From: Bifidobacterium breve
GTDB lineage: Bacteria; Myxococcota_A; UBA796; SXON01
Assembly: GCA_943328795.2 (NCBI GenBank)
Contig: CALQBK020000016.1
Coordinates: 1 to 47,809 of the forward strand
Length of the DNA stretch: 47,809 nucleotides
Reading direction: 5' to 3'
The notes beneath the pieces were generated by a model. That model saw only the letters and a list, made by a program, of their open reading frames with translations. It did no database searches and was not told the DNA's origin. The position numbers and the translations under genes are program-made. Of the stretch, positions 23,082 through 30,953 are shown piece by piece (position 1 is the stretch's first letter; every line of letters begins with the position of its first letter).

Positions 23082-23097
23082 GTCCGAATTATCGGAC
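23082..23097. promoter_or_regulatory. GTCCGA palindrome at the end of comF
   Basis: GTCCGA-ATTA-TCGGAC is a perfect 6-bp dyad with a 4-base AT centre, starting directly after the comF stop codon and lying upstream of the 22824-22973 gene. Its half GTCCGAATT is the same as in the inverted repeat at 15306-15336. A shared dimeric regulator is possible. The long frame from TTG 23099 would make this part of its coding region, which is less likely given the codon use. Confidence 0.4.
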
Positions 23098-23100
23098 AAT

Positions 23101-23727
23101 TCACCCGGCCACGGCCAACACGTGCACCGCGGAAGCCCCGGCTTCCCGGAGCGCGAGCCCGCACGCCGAGACGGTCGCCCCCGTGGTCACGACGTCGTCG
23201 ACGAGGAGCCAAGCCCCGCGGACCTGCCGGCGGGCACGGAACACGCCGAGCACGTTGGCGCCACGCTCGGCGTGCGACCGCCGCGCTTGGCGAGGCCCGT
23301 GTGCGCGAGACAACGCGGGCAGCACCGGCGCGTGGACCACGCCCGGCAGCGGCGCGACCAAGTGCGCGACGGGGTCGAAGCCGCGCGCCAAGAGCCGCCA
23401 GCCCGTCGTGGGCACCCCGACGATCCCCTCGATCGCTGGCCAGTCGTAGGCCGCCGCGCCCAGGGCGAGCTCCGCCCCGAGCTCCCCGAGCAGGTACCCC
23501 TTGCCCTCGTACTTGGCGGACCGGACCAGGCTCCCCAGCAGGCCGGAGTACGGTCCCAGGCTGTGGAGCGTGTCGATGAACGGGACCGCGCGCGCGGAGC
23601 GCGTGAGACCAGGCGGTAGGTCCTGCCTGCACCGGTGGCAGAGGTGCCCCTCCAACCCTGCGCGCTGCGTCTCTACGGGGCTCGCGCACGCGACACACCC
23701 CTGCCCAAGCGCAGCAAAAAGCTCCAT
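23101..23727 (-). CDS. comF: ComF family phosphoribosyltransferase-like protein
   Basis: A 208-residue protein of usual ComF length. The N-terminus carries a zinc-finger of cysteines (QGCVACASPVE, then HLCHRCRQDLPPG). The central YSGLLGSLVRSAKYEGKGYL and GVPTTGWRLLARGFDPVAHL match the ComF family. The PRTase PRPP-binding loop is LLVDDVVTTGATVSACG near the C-terminus. ComF is needed for natural transformation in several bacteria, working with the helicase at the cytoplasmic face of the uptake machinery. Its ATG 23727 lies 26 bases from the stop of aroC, with a GGGGGA run just before it, so it is probably co-transcribed with aroC. No comEC or comEA is in the window. Confidence 0.92.
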   Translation of the reverse strand: MELFAALGQGCVACASPVETQRAGLEGHLCHRCRQDLPPGLTRSARAVPFIDTLHSLGPYSGLLGSLVRSAKYEGKGYLLGELGAELALGAAAYDWPAIEGIVGVPTTGWRLLARGFDPVAHLVAPLPGVVHAPVLPALSRAHGPRQARRSHAERGANVLGVFRARRQVRGAWLLVDDVVTTGATVSACGLALREAGASAVHVLAVAG

Positions 23728-23753
23728 CACGGGTCCCCCAAGCTCGGCGGTGA

Positions 23754-24821
23754 CTACCCCGCGCGCAAGGCGACGTCCACGAGCACGAGCGCCATCATCG
23801 CCTCGACCATCGGCACCGCGCGCGGGACGACGCAGGGGTCGTGCCGGCCCCGCGGCTCGATGACCGCCGGGCGGCCGAGCGTGTCGAGCGTCTCCTGCGG
23901 CTGGAAGATCGTCGCGACCGGCTTGAACGCGACGGCGATCTCCACTGGCATGCCGTTCGAGATCCCGCCTTGCACGCCCCCCGACCGGTTCGTCCGGGTC
24001 CGCACCCGCCCGTGCTCGTCCGTGTAGAACGCGTCGTTGTGGGCGGACCCCCGCATCCGCGCGCCCTGGAACCCGCTCCCCGACGTGAACCCCTTCGCCG
24101 CCGGCAGGCCCAGCATCGCGCTGGCGAGCAGCGCCTCGAGCTTCTCGAACACCGGCTCGCCCCAGCCAGCGGGCACGCCCGTCGCCCGCGCACGTACGAC
24201 GCCCCCGACGGTGTCCCCCTCGGCTCGCACCTGGCGGATCAGCGCCTCCATCTCGGCGGCCCGCGCCGGGTCGGGGCACCGCACCGCGCTCTGCTCGACG
24301 AGCGCGCGTGTGACCACCCCGTCAAACCCCGCGTCGATCGGCCCTACCGCGTCGACCCAGGCCACGACCTCGACCCCGCGGGCCGCCAGCACCTGCCGGG
24401 CGACCGCCCCCGCGGCGACCCGGCCCACGGTCTCCCGGGCGCTCGCGCGGCCCCCGCCCCGCCAGTCGCGGTGCCCGTACTTGGCCGCGTACGTGAAGTC
24501 CGCGTGGGAGGGCCGGTACAGGTCCTTCATCGCCGCGTAGGTCCGGTCATCCGCGTCGCTGTTGCGGAACAGGAACGTCAGCGGTGTGCCGAGCGTCCGC
24601 CCCTCGAAGTACCCGCTGACGATCTCGAACGCGTCGGCCTCCTTGCGCGGGGAGACCAGCGTGGATTGGCCCGGGCGCCGCCGGTCGAGGTCCGCGCGGA
24701 TCGCGTCCTCGTCGAGCGCGAGGCCCGCGGGGCAGCCGTCGATCACGACGCCCAGCGCGCCGCCGTGCGACTCGCCGAACGTGGTGATGCGGAAGTTCTT
24801 GCCAAGACTGTTGCCGGCCAT
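23754..24821 (-). CDS. aroC: Chorismate synthase
   Basis: A 355-residue protein of typical length. It begins MAGNSLGKNFRITTFGESHG, with the conserved FGESHG containing the active-site His. RRPGQSTLVSPRKEADAFEI and the signature YGHRDWRGGGRASARETVGR follow. RTRTNRSGGVQGGISNGMPV and the C-terminal ETLDTLGRPAVIEPRGRHDP, close to R-x-D-P-x-x-V-P, complete the family motifs. It converts 5-enolpyruvylshikimate 3-phosphate to chorismate using reduced FMN, the last shikimate-pathway step. Other aro genes are not adjacent. Only 23 bases separate its ATG from the start of the divergent secreted-protein gene, so each promoter probably lies inside the other gene or overlaps the start. Confidence 0.98.
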   Translation of the reverse strand: MAGNSLGKNFRITTFGESHGGALGVVIDGCPAGLALDEDAIRADLDRRRPGQSTLVSPRKEADAFEIVSGYFEGRTLGTPLTFLFRNSDADDRTYAAMKDLYRPSHADFTYAAKYGHRDWRGGGRASARETVGRVAAGAVARQVLAARGVEVVAWVDAVGPIDAGFDGVVTRALVEQSAVRCPDPARAAEMEALIRQVRAEGDTVGGVVRARATGVPAGWGEPVFEKLEALLASAMLGLPAAKGFTSGSGFQGARMRGSAHNDAFYTDEHGRVRTRTNRSGGVQGGISNGMPVEIAVAFKPVATIFQPQETLDTLGRPAVIEPRGRHDPCVVPRAVPMVEAMMALVLVDVALRAG

Positions 24822-24844
24822 TCGGGGAAGCTATCGTGACCAAC

Positions 24845-25540
24845 ATGAACGTCCGACGCGCTAGTCTCCTCGCCCCCCTGTTGCTGGCGTCGCTCGGGGT
24901 GCAGGCCGCGGTTCGCCTCGCGGGGCCGGTGCCGCCGGCGCTCGGGGCGTGGCTGCCGCACTTCCGCACGGCGCTGTTCATGCGAAGCGAGCAGTACGAT
25001 GGGCTCCCTGCCGACGTCGGGCACTACATCGTGAGCCGCGCCGTGGAGCGCGTCGAGCCCCAGCGCACGCTCTACAAGGAGTGCGAGCGCCGCATCGACC
25101 ACAAGAAGAAGGTCGCTTGCGCGCTCACCTTCGCGGGGCTGGACGGCTACGGCAACGCCGCCAGCTGGATCGACGGCCGCTGGGACTGGTTCTCGCCGCC
25201 CCAGGTGGTCTTGCCGCCCACCCCGACCCCGGGCAGCACCTGGGATGCCCGCCACTGGAAGCGGGGGAACGCCAGCCACCGGAGCTGCGAGGTGGTCGAC
25301 GACTCCAGCTTCTGCGACGGCGGCATCGCCTCGCGCTGCCACACTGAGTTCCCCGCCTCGGCCGTCCAGATCGCACAGCACTTCTGCCCCGGCATCGGAT
25401 GGGTGGGCGAAGACGCGTTCGCCCAGTACGAGGGCGGCCACGTGTTCTCGACGTTCACCTTCGGGGTGCTGCTCGACGGGGTCCCGGGCCCGACCCGGCG
25501 GCCCAAGCCGACCACCGACGCCCCCCGGGCGACGCATTGA
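24845..25540 (+). CDS. Secreted protein with Cys pairs, function unknown
   Basis: About 231 residues from ATG 24845; a GTG at 24836 would add three residues. The N-terminus MNVRRASLLAPLLLASLGVQ is a signal peptide or anchor. The mature part has six cysteines (KECERR, VACAL, RSCEVV, SSFCDGG, SRCHTE, HFCPG) that could pair in the periplasm, and a WIDGRWDWFSPPQVVLPPTP segment. It does not match a family known to the annotator. The stop overlaps the TTG start of the LarA-like gene by 4 bases (TTGA), so the two are translationally coupled. A periplasmic or outer-surface role is inferred from the signal only. Confidence 0.72.
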   Translation: MNVRRASLLAPLLLASLGVQAAVRLAGPVPPALGAWLPHFRTALFMRSEQYDGLPADVGHYIVSRAVERVEPQRTLYKECERRIDHKKKVACALTFAGLDGYGNAASWIDGRWDWFSPPQVVLPPTPTPGSTWDARHWKRGNASHRSCEVVDDSSFCDGGIASRCHTEFPASAVQIAQHFCPGIGWVGEDAFAQYEGGHVFSTFTFGVLLDGVPGPTRRPKPTTDAPRATH

Positions 25541-26595
25541 CCCTGCGCGAGGCGCTCGAGGCCAACCCGCCCCCGTGGCGCGGCAACGTGGTGATCGCCA
25601 TCCCCGACGGCACGCGCCCCGTCGCTGTCTCCGAGGCGCTCACCGCGCTCGCCGACCTGCACGGCACCCGCGCCACCGCGATCGTAGGGCTCGGCCTGCA
25701 CCGCCCGATGCGCCCGGAGGAGCTGCCGGGCTCGCCGTTCCCCGTGGTGCAGCACGACCCCGATGACACCGTCCCCACGGCCGTCGTCGACGGCATCCCC
25801 GGGGCCGTGGCCCGCGTGGTCGCCGGGGCCGACACCGTGCTCGGGCTCGGCGTCGTCGAGCCCCACCAGTACGCGGGGTTCTCGGGCGGTCACAAGGCGG
25901 TCGCCGTCGGCTGCGGGTCCAGGGCGACGCTCGACGCCCTGCACCACCGCGACCGCGTGATCGCCCCGGGCGTCGCGATCGGCCAGCTCACGGGCAACCC
26001 GTTCCGCGCCGCCGTGGACGCCCTCGGCCGGGCCGCGCGCTGCGAGTGGACGCTGCTGCAGCTCGGCCCGGGGCGCTGGGAGGCCGGCGAGCCGGTGGCC
26101 GCCCTCGCCCGCGCCGCAGCGCAGCTCGACTGCTGGATCCCCGTCCCCCGGCGCTACGACGCCGCGGTGCTGACCGTGCCGCCGCGCAAGGCCGTCAACT
26201 TCTACCAGGCGAGCCGCGCCGCCACGTACATCGGGCTCTCGGCGGACCCGCCGTTGAACCCCGGCGCCACGCTCTACTTGGACGCCGCGTGCCCGGAGGG
26301 GATGGGCGAGGGCGACGGCGAGCGCGCGTTCGCCCGCGTCCTGGCGCAGACCCCGGCGCCGTGGGGGGACCTCTTGGACGGCCCGGCGCCCTCGGGCGCG
26401 GGCACCCAGCGCGCGGTCGTGATCGCGCTGCTGCTGCGCCGCTTTCGCCTCGTCGTCTGCGGGGCGCGCGACCCAGCGGCGCTCCAGGCTGTCGGGATCG
26501 AGGCCACGGCGGCGCCCGCGACCGAGGTGGCGCCCGCAGGCGCCCTCTGGGTGCCGGACCCGTTCGGCCGGATCCCGCGGTTCACCCCGGCGTGA
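25537..26595 (+). CDS. LarA-like nickel-pincer-dependent racemase/epimerase (DUF2088)
   Basis: A 352-residue protein from TTG 25537, whose TTGA overlaps the preceding stop; upstream in-frame codons are Arg-rich shadow. It has the LarA pattern: VVIAIPDGTRPV, then GLGLHRPMRPEEL. After about 50 residues follows VEPHQYAGFSGGHKAV with a second His, a Lys 10 residues later and a further His (ALH) 16 residues after that. This is the spacing of LarA His174, Lys184 and His200, which hold the covalent pyridinium-thioamide nickel cofactor. Homologues racemise or epimerise 2-hydroxyacids. The cofactor genes larB, larC and larE are not in the window. It is shorter than lactate racemase (about 425 residues), so the substrate may differ. 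Confidence 0.82.
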   Translation: MTLREALEANPPPWRGNVVIAIPDGTRPVAVSEALTALADLHGTRATAIVGLGLHRPMRPEELPGSPFPVVQHDPDDTVPTAVVDGIPGAVARVVAGADTVLGLGVVEPHQYAGFSGGHKAVAVGCGSRATLDALHHRDRVIAPGVAIGQLTGNPFRAAVDALGRAARCEWTLLQLGPGRWEAGEPVAALARAAAQLDCWIPVPRRYDAAVLTVPPRKAVNFYQASRAATYIGLSADPPLNPGATLYLDAACPEGMGEGDGERAFARVLAQTPAPWGDLLDGPAPSGAGTQRAVVIALLLRRFRLVVCGARDPAALQAVGIEATAAPATEVAPAGALWVPDPFGRIPRFTPA

Positions 26596-26598
26596 CGG

Positions 26599-27042
26599 TC
26601 AGCTCTGCTGCTGGGTCATCATCGTAAAGTCGGCGCGGATCTGGTTCGGCAGCAGCGGGAGGATGCCCATCAGCGCGTCGTAGCGGTACCGCACGCTCAC
26701 GAAGATGACCTTCGTGCCTGAGATGGTCCGCCACTCGGACGTCACGGTGCAGCCGGCCGTGCACGGGAGTCCCGCCTGGAGCAATGCGGTGGTCGCCTGG
26801 GCCGTGGACGCCGTCGTAATGCCGATCCCCGTGTGGGACGTGCCCGCCTCCAGCGTGGCGGACCCAACCCGGGCGGCGTCCCGCGCCACGCGCTGGATCA
26901 CGTGCGCACGGGTCACGAACAGCGAGATGTCGATGATCGAGCCGAACAACGAGATGACGACGGGCAAGAGCAGCGCGAACTCGATCGCCGCGCTGGCCCC
27001 CCGGGTGCGACGCAGCCGCGCGAGCAGCGGGCGGGCGCTCAT
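26599..27042 (-). CDS. TadE-like pilus assembly pseudopilin-like protein (third of cluster)
   Basis: A 147-residue protein. After basic residues (LLARLRRTRG) it has the TadE motif ASAAIEFALLLPVVISLFGSI: a Glu at position 5 of the hydrophobic helix, as in TadE/TadF pseudopilins. The periplasmic part contains a Cys pair (LPCTAGC). ATG 27042 overlaps the stop of the upstream TadE-like gene by 4 bases. The stop lies 3 bases from the convergent LarA-like gene. Tad/Flp pili mediate tight surface adherence; TadE proteins are processed by TadV and stabilise the pilus. No other tad genes are in the window. Confidence 0.88.
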   Translation of the reverse strand: MSARPLLARLRRTRGASAAIEFALLLPVVISLFGSIIDISLFVTRAHVIQRVARDAARVGSATLEAGTSHTGIGITTASTAQATTALLQAGLPCTAGCTVTSEWRTISGTKVIFVSVRYRYDALMGILPLLPNQIRADFTMMTQQQS

Positions 27043-27467
27043 CGCTGCCACTCGAGGCGCATGACGGACGTGGACGACAGCGTCACCCCGCTCGTCCAGA
27101 AGCCGAACAGCGGGTTCCACCGCCGCGTGAGCACGCACTTGAGCCCCCGCGACGGGTTGGTCCCGAACGGCGTCGCCGTGGGGGTGCACGTCGTGTCGCA
27201 GGTCGCGCCGAACTGGGTGATGCCGGTGACCATGCCGTTCCGCGCGGTGCTCACGACAGTGGGCATGTTGACCTCCGCGGTGCCCGGGTCGACCACCGAG
27301 CCCTGGCGGCACCCGTAGGCGACGGCCGAGTCCATGGCGCTCTTGTAGTAGAACATCCAGCCGTAGTCGAAGATGCCGCTCATCAGGGCACAGTAGACCG
27401 GCAAGATCAACGCGAACTCGATCGCGTTCGCGCCCCGGCGACGACGACGTGCGAGCGACACGGCCAT
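27039..27467 (-). CDS. TadE-like pilus assembly pseudopilin-like protein (second of cluster)
   Basis: A 142-residue protein. MAVSLARRRRRGANAIEFAL is followed by ILPVYCALMSGIFDYGWMFY, the TadE hydrophobic stretch with the conserved Glu after the Ala-Asn-Ala. The mature part has a two-Cys motif (CDTTC) and further Cys residues, with a C-terminal beta-rich domain ending SSTSVMRLEWQR. It overlaps both neighbours: its ATG shares a base with the TadG-like stop (TGATG) and its end overlaps the next TadE start by 4 bases. All three are certainly co-translated. Compared with the third gene it lacks close identity except in the helix, so it is a diverged paralogue. Confidence 0.88.
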   Translation of the reverse strand: MAVSLARRRRRGANAIEFALILPVYCALMSGIFDYGWMFYYKSAMDSAVAYGCRQGSVVDPGTAEVNMPTVVSTARNGMVTGITQFGATCDTTCTPTATPFGTNPSRGLKCVLTRRWNPLFGFWTSGVTLSSTSVMRLEWQR

Positions 27468-28732
27468 CAGCGCACGATCACGATCGGCAACGAGCGCGCG
27501 ATCTGCTGGAACACGGGGATGAGCTGGGCCGAGCTCGTCACCAAGGTGAACGTACCGTTGCCCTTCGGCATCGTGTGCATGAACGTGCCATCCTGTACGA
27601 ACGAGATGACCCACTGGTTCACGCGCGCCTCGTTCCACATCGTGGTCGCGAGCGTGTTCGAGTCGGTCTGGATGTTCGCCGTGGTGTGCGGCCGCGGGCC
27701 CCGGTACTGCCGCCAGCGCGCCTCGGTGTAGAGCGTAGCGGCGGTCGTCCGGATGGTCCCTTCGCTGGCCGTGATGCCGTTCGGGATGCCGTCCGTGAGC
27801 GTGACCATCGCGTTGTACACCGTGGCGCCGGTGCGCTCGTTGAACATCGTCCGCGCCATCGTCATGCCGGTGGTGTGGTCGGTGCCGGGCTCGTCCGTGT
27901 ACTCCCGCGGCATCTTCGGGTAGCACCCGCCCTTGTCGGTCGCGGTGTTCACCGGCGTGGTGAAGTTGTTCGTCGCCGTGACCGAGCACTCCGCGGGGTA
28001 GGTGCGCCCGGTGCCCGACTTGCTCGCGACGTTCAGGAGGCCCCAGCTGGTGCGGTACGCGTGGTCGACCGCCTCGGTCTTGACCAGCTTGAACGGCGAG
28101 TACTCCCAGGCGTACGGCCCGGTGAAGATCACCATGCCGACGAGATCCTCGTCACCGTAGGCCGTGGTCAGCACGTCCATGAACGCCTGGCTGGCGGCCC
28201 GGGCGTTCGCGAAGTTGGTCTGGCTCCACGACCCGGTGATGTCCATGTTGAGGATCGTGTGGAGCCTGCGGGCGGCGGACGTGGAGTTGCCCGTGACCGC
28301 GATCGAGGTCTGCCCCCACATCTTCGACAAGAACATCGGGATCGCGTTGGTCCCGTCGCGCGTGACCCGGACCTGGACGGCGTTCGGAGCCACCGTCGTG
28401 GAGGTGAACGTCCCGGCGGTCTCGTCCCACACCCCGTACGTGATGCTGGCGAGGCGGGGGTGCCGGCCGCCCACGACGTTCTGGGCGAGCATCAGGTTCG
28501 CCGAGGCCGTCGCCGAGGCCGTCGAGCCCCCGCGCTTCAACGTGATCATCGCCGCCTGGGACGCGGCGTCCGCCACGTCTTGGACTTGGTCCTGGGCGAG
28601 CCGAAGGTACGAGAGGTCGATGGCGAACGCGCCGAACCCGAGCATCACGGTCATCGCGAGCCCGAACATCACCGCGTAGTTGCCGCGGCGGTTCCGCTTC
28701 CGGGCGCCGGTGCGACGAGAGAGAAAACCCAT
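27467..28732 (-). CDS. TadG-like pilus protein with von Willebrand A domain (first of cluster)
   Basis: A 421-residue protein. The N-terminus RRGNYAVMFGLAMTVMLGFG, then FAIDLSYLRLAQDQVQDVAD, is the TadG/TadE-related Flp-pilus motif (inner-membrane helix and the N-terminal Glp/His-x-x-x-A-A-D-A-A-rich helix). The long periplasmic part contains HTILNMDITGSWSQTNFANA, a VWA-like MIDAS (D-x-T/S-G-S), with VYNAMVTLTDGIPNG as a second metal-site strand. TadG proteins bridge pilus and membrane. A strong Shine-Dalgarno (AGGAGG) lies before ATG 28732. A CTCTCG-AC-CGAGAG palindrome (28784-28797) and a stem at 28819-28840 separate it from cysS. Confidence 0.88.
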   Translation of the reverse strand: MGFLSRRTGARKRNRRGNYAVMFGLAMTVMLGFGAFAIDLSYLRLAQDQVQDVADAASQAAMITLKRGGSTASATASANLMLAQNVVGGRHPRLASITYGVWDETAGTFTSTTVAPNAVQVRVTRDGTNAIPMFLSKMWGQTSIAVTGNSTSAARRLHTILNMDITGSWSQTNFANARAASQAFMDVLTTAYGDEDLVGMVIFTGPYAWEYSPFKLVKTEAVDHAYRTSWGLLNVASKSGTGRTYPAECSVTATNNFTTPVNTATDKGGCYPKMPREYTDEPGTDHTTGMTMARTMFNERTGATVYNAMVTLTDGIPNGITASEGTIRTTAATLYTEARWRQYRGPRPHTTANIQTDSNTLATTMWNEARVNQWVISFVQDGTFMHTMPKGNGTFTLVTSSAQLIPVFQQIARSLPIVIVR

Positions 28733-28783
28733 CTGGACCTCCTACGTGGGGACCCTACCACGCCCGCCGCGACGCGACGCCGG

Positions 28784-28797
28784 CTCTCGACCGAGAG
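28784..28797. promoter_or_regulatory. CTCTCG palindrome in the tadG leader
   Basis: CTCTCG-AC-CGAGAG is a perfect 6-bp dyad with a 2-base centre. It lies 52-65 bases before the start codon of the TadG-like gene, on the leftward strand. The short centre argues for a dimer-binding DNA site and against an RNA loop. Confidence 0.35.
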
Positions 28798-28818
28798 AGA
28801 GTCCAGTGTAAGGAACGG

Positions 28819-28840
28819 GGGTCACCGCCTGGCGGTACCC
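28819..28840 (-). terminator. Possible terminator after cysS
   Basis: GGGT (28819-28822) pairs with ACCC (28837-28840) and ACCG (28824-28827) with CGGT (28833-28836), one bulged C, 5-base loop. On the leftward strand it follows the cysS stop by 8 bases and is followed by CCGTTCCTT, a weakly T-rich tail. It separates cysS from the Tad genes. Confidence 0.45.
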
Positions 28841-28848
28841 TCCTGGGG

Positions 28849-30363
28849 TTAGTCCCCGACGCGCATCCGCCAGGTCGACCCCGCGGCGCCGTCCATCACG
28901 ACGATGTTGTCCGCGTCGAGCTCGGCGCGCAGGCGGTCCGCCGCGGCCCAGTCCTTGGCAGCCCGCGCGGCCGACCGCGCGGCGATCCGCGCCTCGACCT
29001 CGTCCACGGACCGGCCCATCGCCCGCAGGCGCTTGACCTTCATCTCGTCGAAGAACGCCTGCGGCTCCATCGCGCCAACGCCGATCACGTCGGCGATGAT
29101 CGCGAACGCCGCCCGCGCGGGGGCCAGGATCTTCCCGGCCTTCGAGCGTGCGCCCCGGTCGTTCCCGAGCCGGTTCACCGCGCGCACGAGGTCGAACACG
29201 AGGCCCATGGCCTCGGCCGTGTTGAAGTCGTTGTCCATCGCCGCGTAGAAGCGCTCGGGGAACGCCCGGCCGATGTCGAACGCGTCGAGCCCCGGCTCCC
29301 CCATCGCCTTGGGCTCGGCCTCGCCAGTCGCGCTGAACGCGACGTCCTTCGCGCAGTACAGCCGGTCGAGCGCGACGAGCGAGCTGGTCAGGCGGTCCGA
29401 GCTGTACGGGAGCGGCGAGCGGTAGTGCGACTCGACGAACATGCAGCGCAGGGCTTCGCCCGGCACCTCGGCCAGGATGTCCCGGATCCGCATGATGTTG
29501 CCGAGCGACTTGGACATCTTGATGTCCTCGCCGCCGGGGTCCTGGATGGTCAGGTGACCGTTGTGCATCCAGTGCGTCGCGTAGGGGTGCCCGGTGCCGC
29601 ACTCCGACTGGGCGATCTCGTTCTCGTGGTGCGGGAACACGAGGTCGATCCCGCCGCCGTGCAGGTCGAAGCTGTCCCCCAGGTAGTGCCGCGCCATCGC
29701 CGAGCACTCGATGTGCCAGCCCGGGCGGCCCTCGCCCCAGGGGCTCGGCCAGTGCGGCTCGGTCGGCTCGCCATTCCAGGCCTTCCACAACGCGAAATCA
29801 GCCGGGTGGCGCTTCGCGCCGTCCACCGCGACCCGCTCGCCCGCGCGCAGGTCGTCCAGCTTCTTGCCCGACAGCTTGCCGTACTCGGGGTCCGACGCCA
29901 CGGAGAAGTTCACGTCGCCCGCGCGCCCGTCCTGCGGGGTGGCCTGGTACGCGTGGCCCTTCTCCACGAGGGCGCTGATGAGCGCGACGATGTCGCCGAT
30001 GTGGTCGCTCACCTTGGGGGTGATGTCCGGCGGCCGCAAACCAACCCCGAGCAGGTCCTCCTCCAACGCCGCGATGAACTTCGCGGAGAGGTCGAGCGGG
30101 GCGATCCCCTGCTCCCGCGCGCGGAGGATGATCTTGTCGTCCACGTCGGTGTGGTTGCGCACGAACCGGACCGCGTAGCCGCGGTGGCGCAGGTGCCGCA
30201 CCACGACGTCGAACGCGAGCATCGCCCGCGCGTGCCCGATGTGGCAGTAGTCGTAGACGGTCATGCCGCAGACGTACAGGCCCACCTCGCCCGGGACCTT
30301 CGTCGAGAGCGGCTCGATTGCGCGGCTGAGCGTGTTGTAGACCGAGATCGGGGCCGGGGACAT
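28849..30363 (-). CDS. cysS: Cysteinyl-tRNA synthetase
   Basis: A 504-residue class I synthetase. It shows the HIGH motif in [18 protein letters not shown] and the zinc-binding first Cys in [10 protein letters not shown]. The other zinc ligands appear in [14 protein letters not shown] and in [12 protein letters not shown]. The KMSKS loop is present as [10 protein letters not shown]. It activates cysteine with ATP and charges tRNA-Cys. The ATG shares one base with the CdnL stop codon upstream (TGATG). It lies downstream of cdnL, the same transcription unit order seen in several Myxococcota genomes. The C-terminal region ([20 protein letters not shown]) is the usual anticodon-binding helical end. 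Confidence 0.98.
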   Translation of the reverse strand: MSPAPISVYNTLSRAIEPLSTKVPGEVGLYVCGMTVYDYCHIGHARAMLAFDVVVRHLRHRGYAVRFVRNHTDVDDKIILRAREQGIAPLDLSAKFIAALEEDLLGVGLRPPDITPKVSDHIGDIVALISALVEKGHAYQATPQDGRAGDVNFSVASDPEYGKLSGKKLDDLRAGERVAVDGAKRHPADFALWKAWNGEPTEPHWPSPWGEGRPGWHIECSAMARHYLGDSFDLHGGGIDLVFPHHENEIAQSECGTGHPYATHWMHNGHLTIQDPGGEDIKMSKSLGNIMRIRDILAEVPGEALRCMFVESHYRSPLPYSSDRLTSSLVALDRLYCAKDVAFSATGEAEPKAMGEPGLDAFDIGRAFPERFYAAMDNDFNTAEAMGLVFDLVRAVNRLGNDRGARSKAGKILAPARAAFAIIADVIGVGAMEPQAFFDEMKVKRLRAMGRSVDEVEARIAARSAARAAKDWAAADRLRAELDADNIVVMDGAAGSTWRMRVGD

Positions 30364-30869
30364 CAGGTGACCGGCTTCGTGGCCATCGCGTTGAACAGCC
30401 CGTCGATCTCCTCGCCGACCACCTTCTCGTTGGAGTCCCGCGCGACCGCGATCTCCTGCACGAGCAGGCGACGCGCCTGGTCGAACATCTTGCGCTCGCC
30501 GAACGACAAGGCCTTCTCGGACTTCAGCAGCGCGAGGTCACGCAGCACCTTGGCGACCTCGATGGGGTCCCCCGTCTTGATCTTGCTCATGTACTCGCGG
30601 TAGCGCCGGTTCCACGTCTGGTTGTCCGTCGGCACGTTGCGATCCTGGAGGATCTCGCGCACCTTGTCGACCTGCTCGGGCTGGATGACAGGGCGCATCC
30701 CGATGGTGCGGGCGTTGTTCACGGGCACCTTGATGGTGATGCCGTTGTCGAGGATCTTGAGGACGTAGAACGTCGCCTTCAGACCGTCCACCTCTACGGA
30801 GATGACGGCACGGATGATCCCGACGCCGTGGGCAGGGTATACGGCTTTGTCGCCGACGTTGAATTCCAT
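30363..30869 (-). CDS. cdnL: CarD/CdnL-type RNA polymerase-binding regulator
   Basis: A 168-residue protein from ATG 30869. The N-terminal Tudor-like RNA polymerase-binding domain is MEFNVGDKAVYPAHGVGIIR with YVLKILDNGITIKVP. The helical C-terminal DNA-binding domain holds NVPTDNQTWNRRYREYMSKI and GDPIEVAKVLRDLALLKSEK, with the conserved Trp that wedges into the promoter bubble edge. This is the short CdnL form, without the HMGA-like tail of Myxococcus CarD. It stabilises the open complex at rRNA and other promoters and is usually essential. The start was chosen because upstream in-frame sequence is low-complexity shadow. Its stop shares one base with the cysS ATG. Confidence 0.96.
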   Translation of the reverse strand: MEFNVGDKAVYPAHGVGIIRAVISVEVDGLKATFYVLKILDNGITIKVPVNNARTIGMRPVIQPEQVDKVREILQDRNVPTDNQTWNRRYREYMSKIKTGDPIEVAKVLRDLALLKSEKALSFGERKMFDQARRLLVQEIAVARDSNEKVVGEEIDGLFNAMATKPVT

Positions 30870-30953
30870 GGAAACCTCGGGCCGCTGTTCGCGGCTAGCA
30901 AGCGGACTGCGCGGGCTAACCCGGTTCTGCCCGCTTTTCCACCTCCGGAGCCG

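Noticed and set aside
22824-23099. 91-residue version of the small gene from TTG 23099
   Set aside because: The first 42 codons have many A/T third positions unlike the genome, no Shine-Dalgarno precedes the TTG, and an ATG with GGAG at 22973 fits better.
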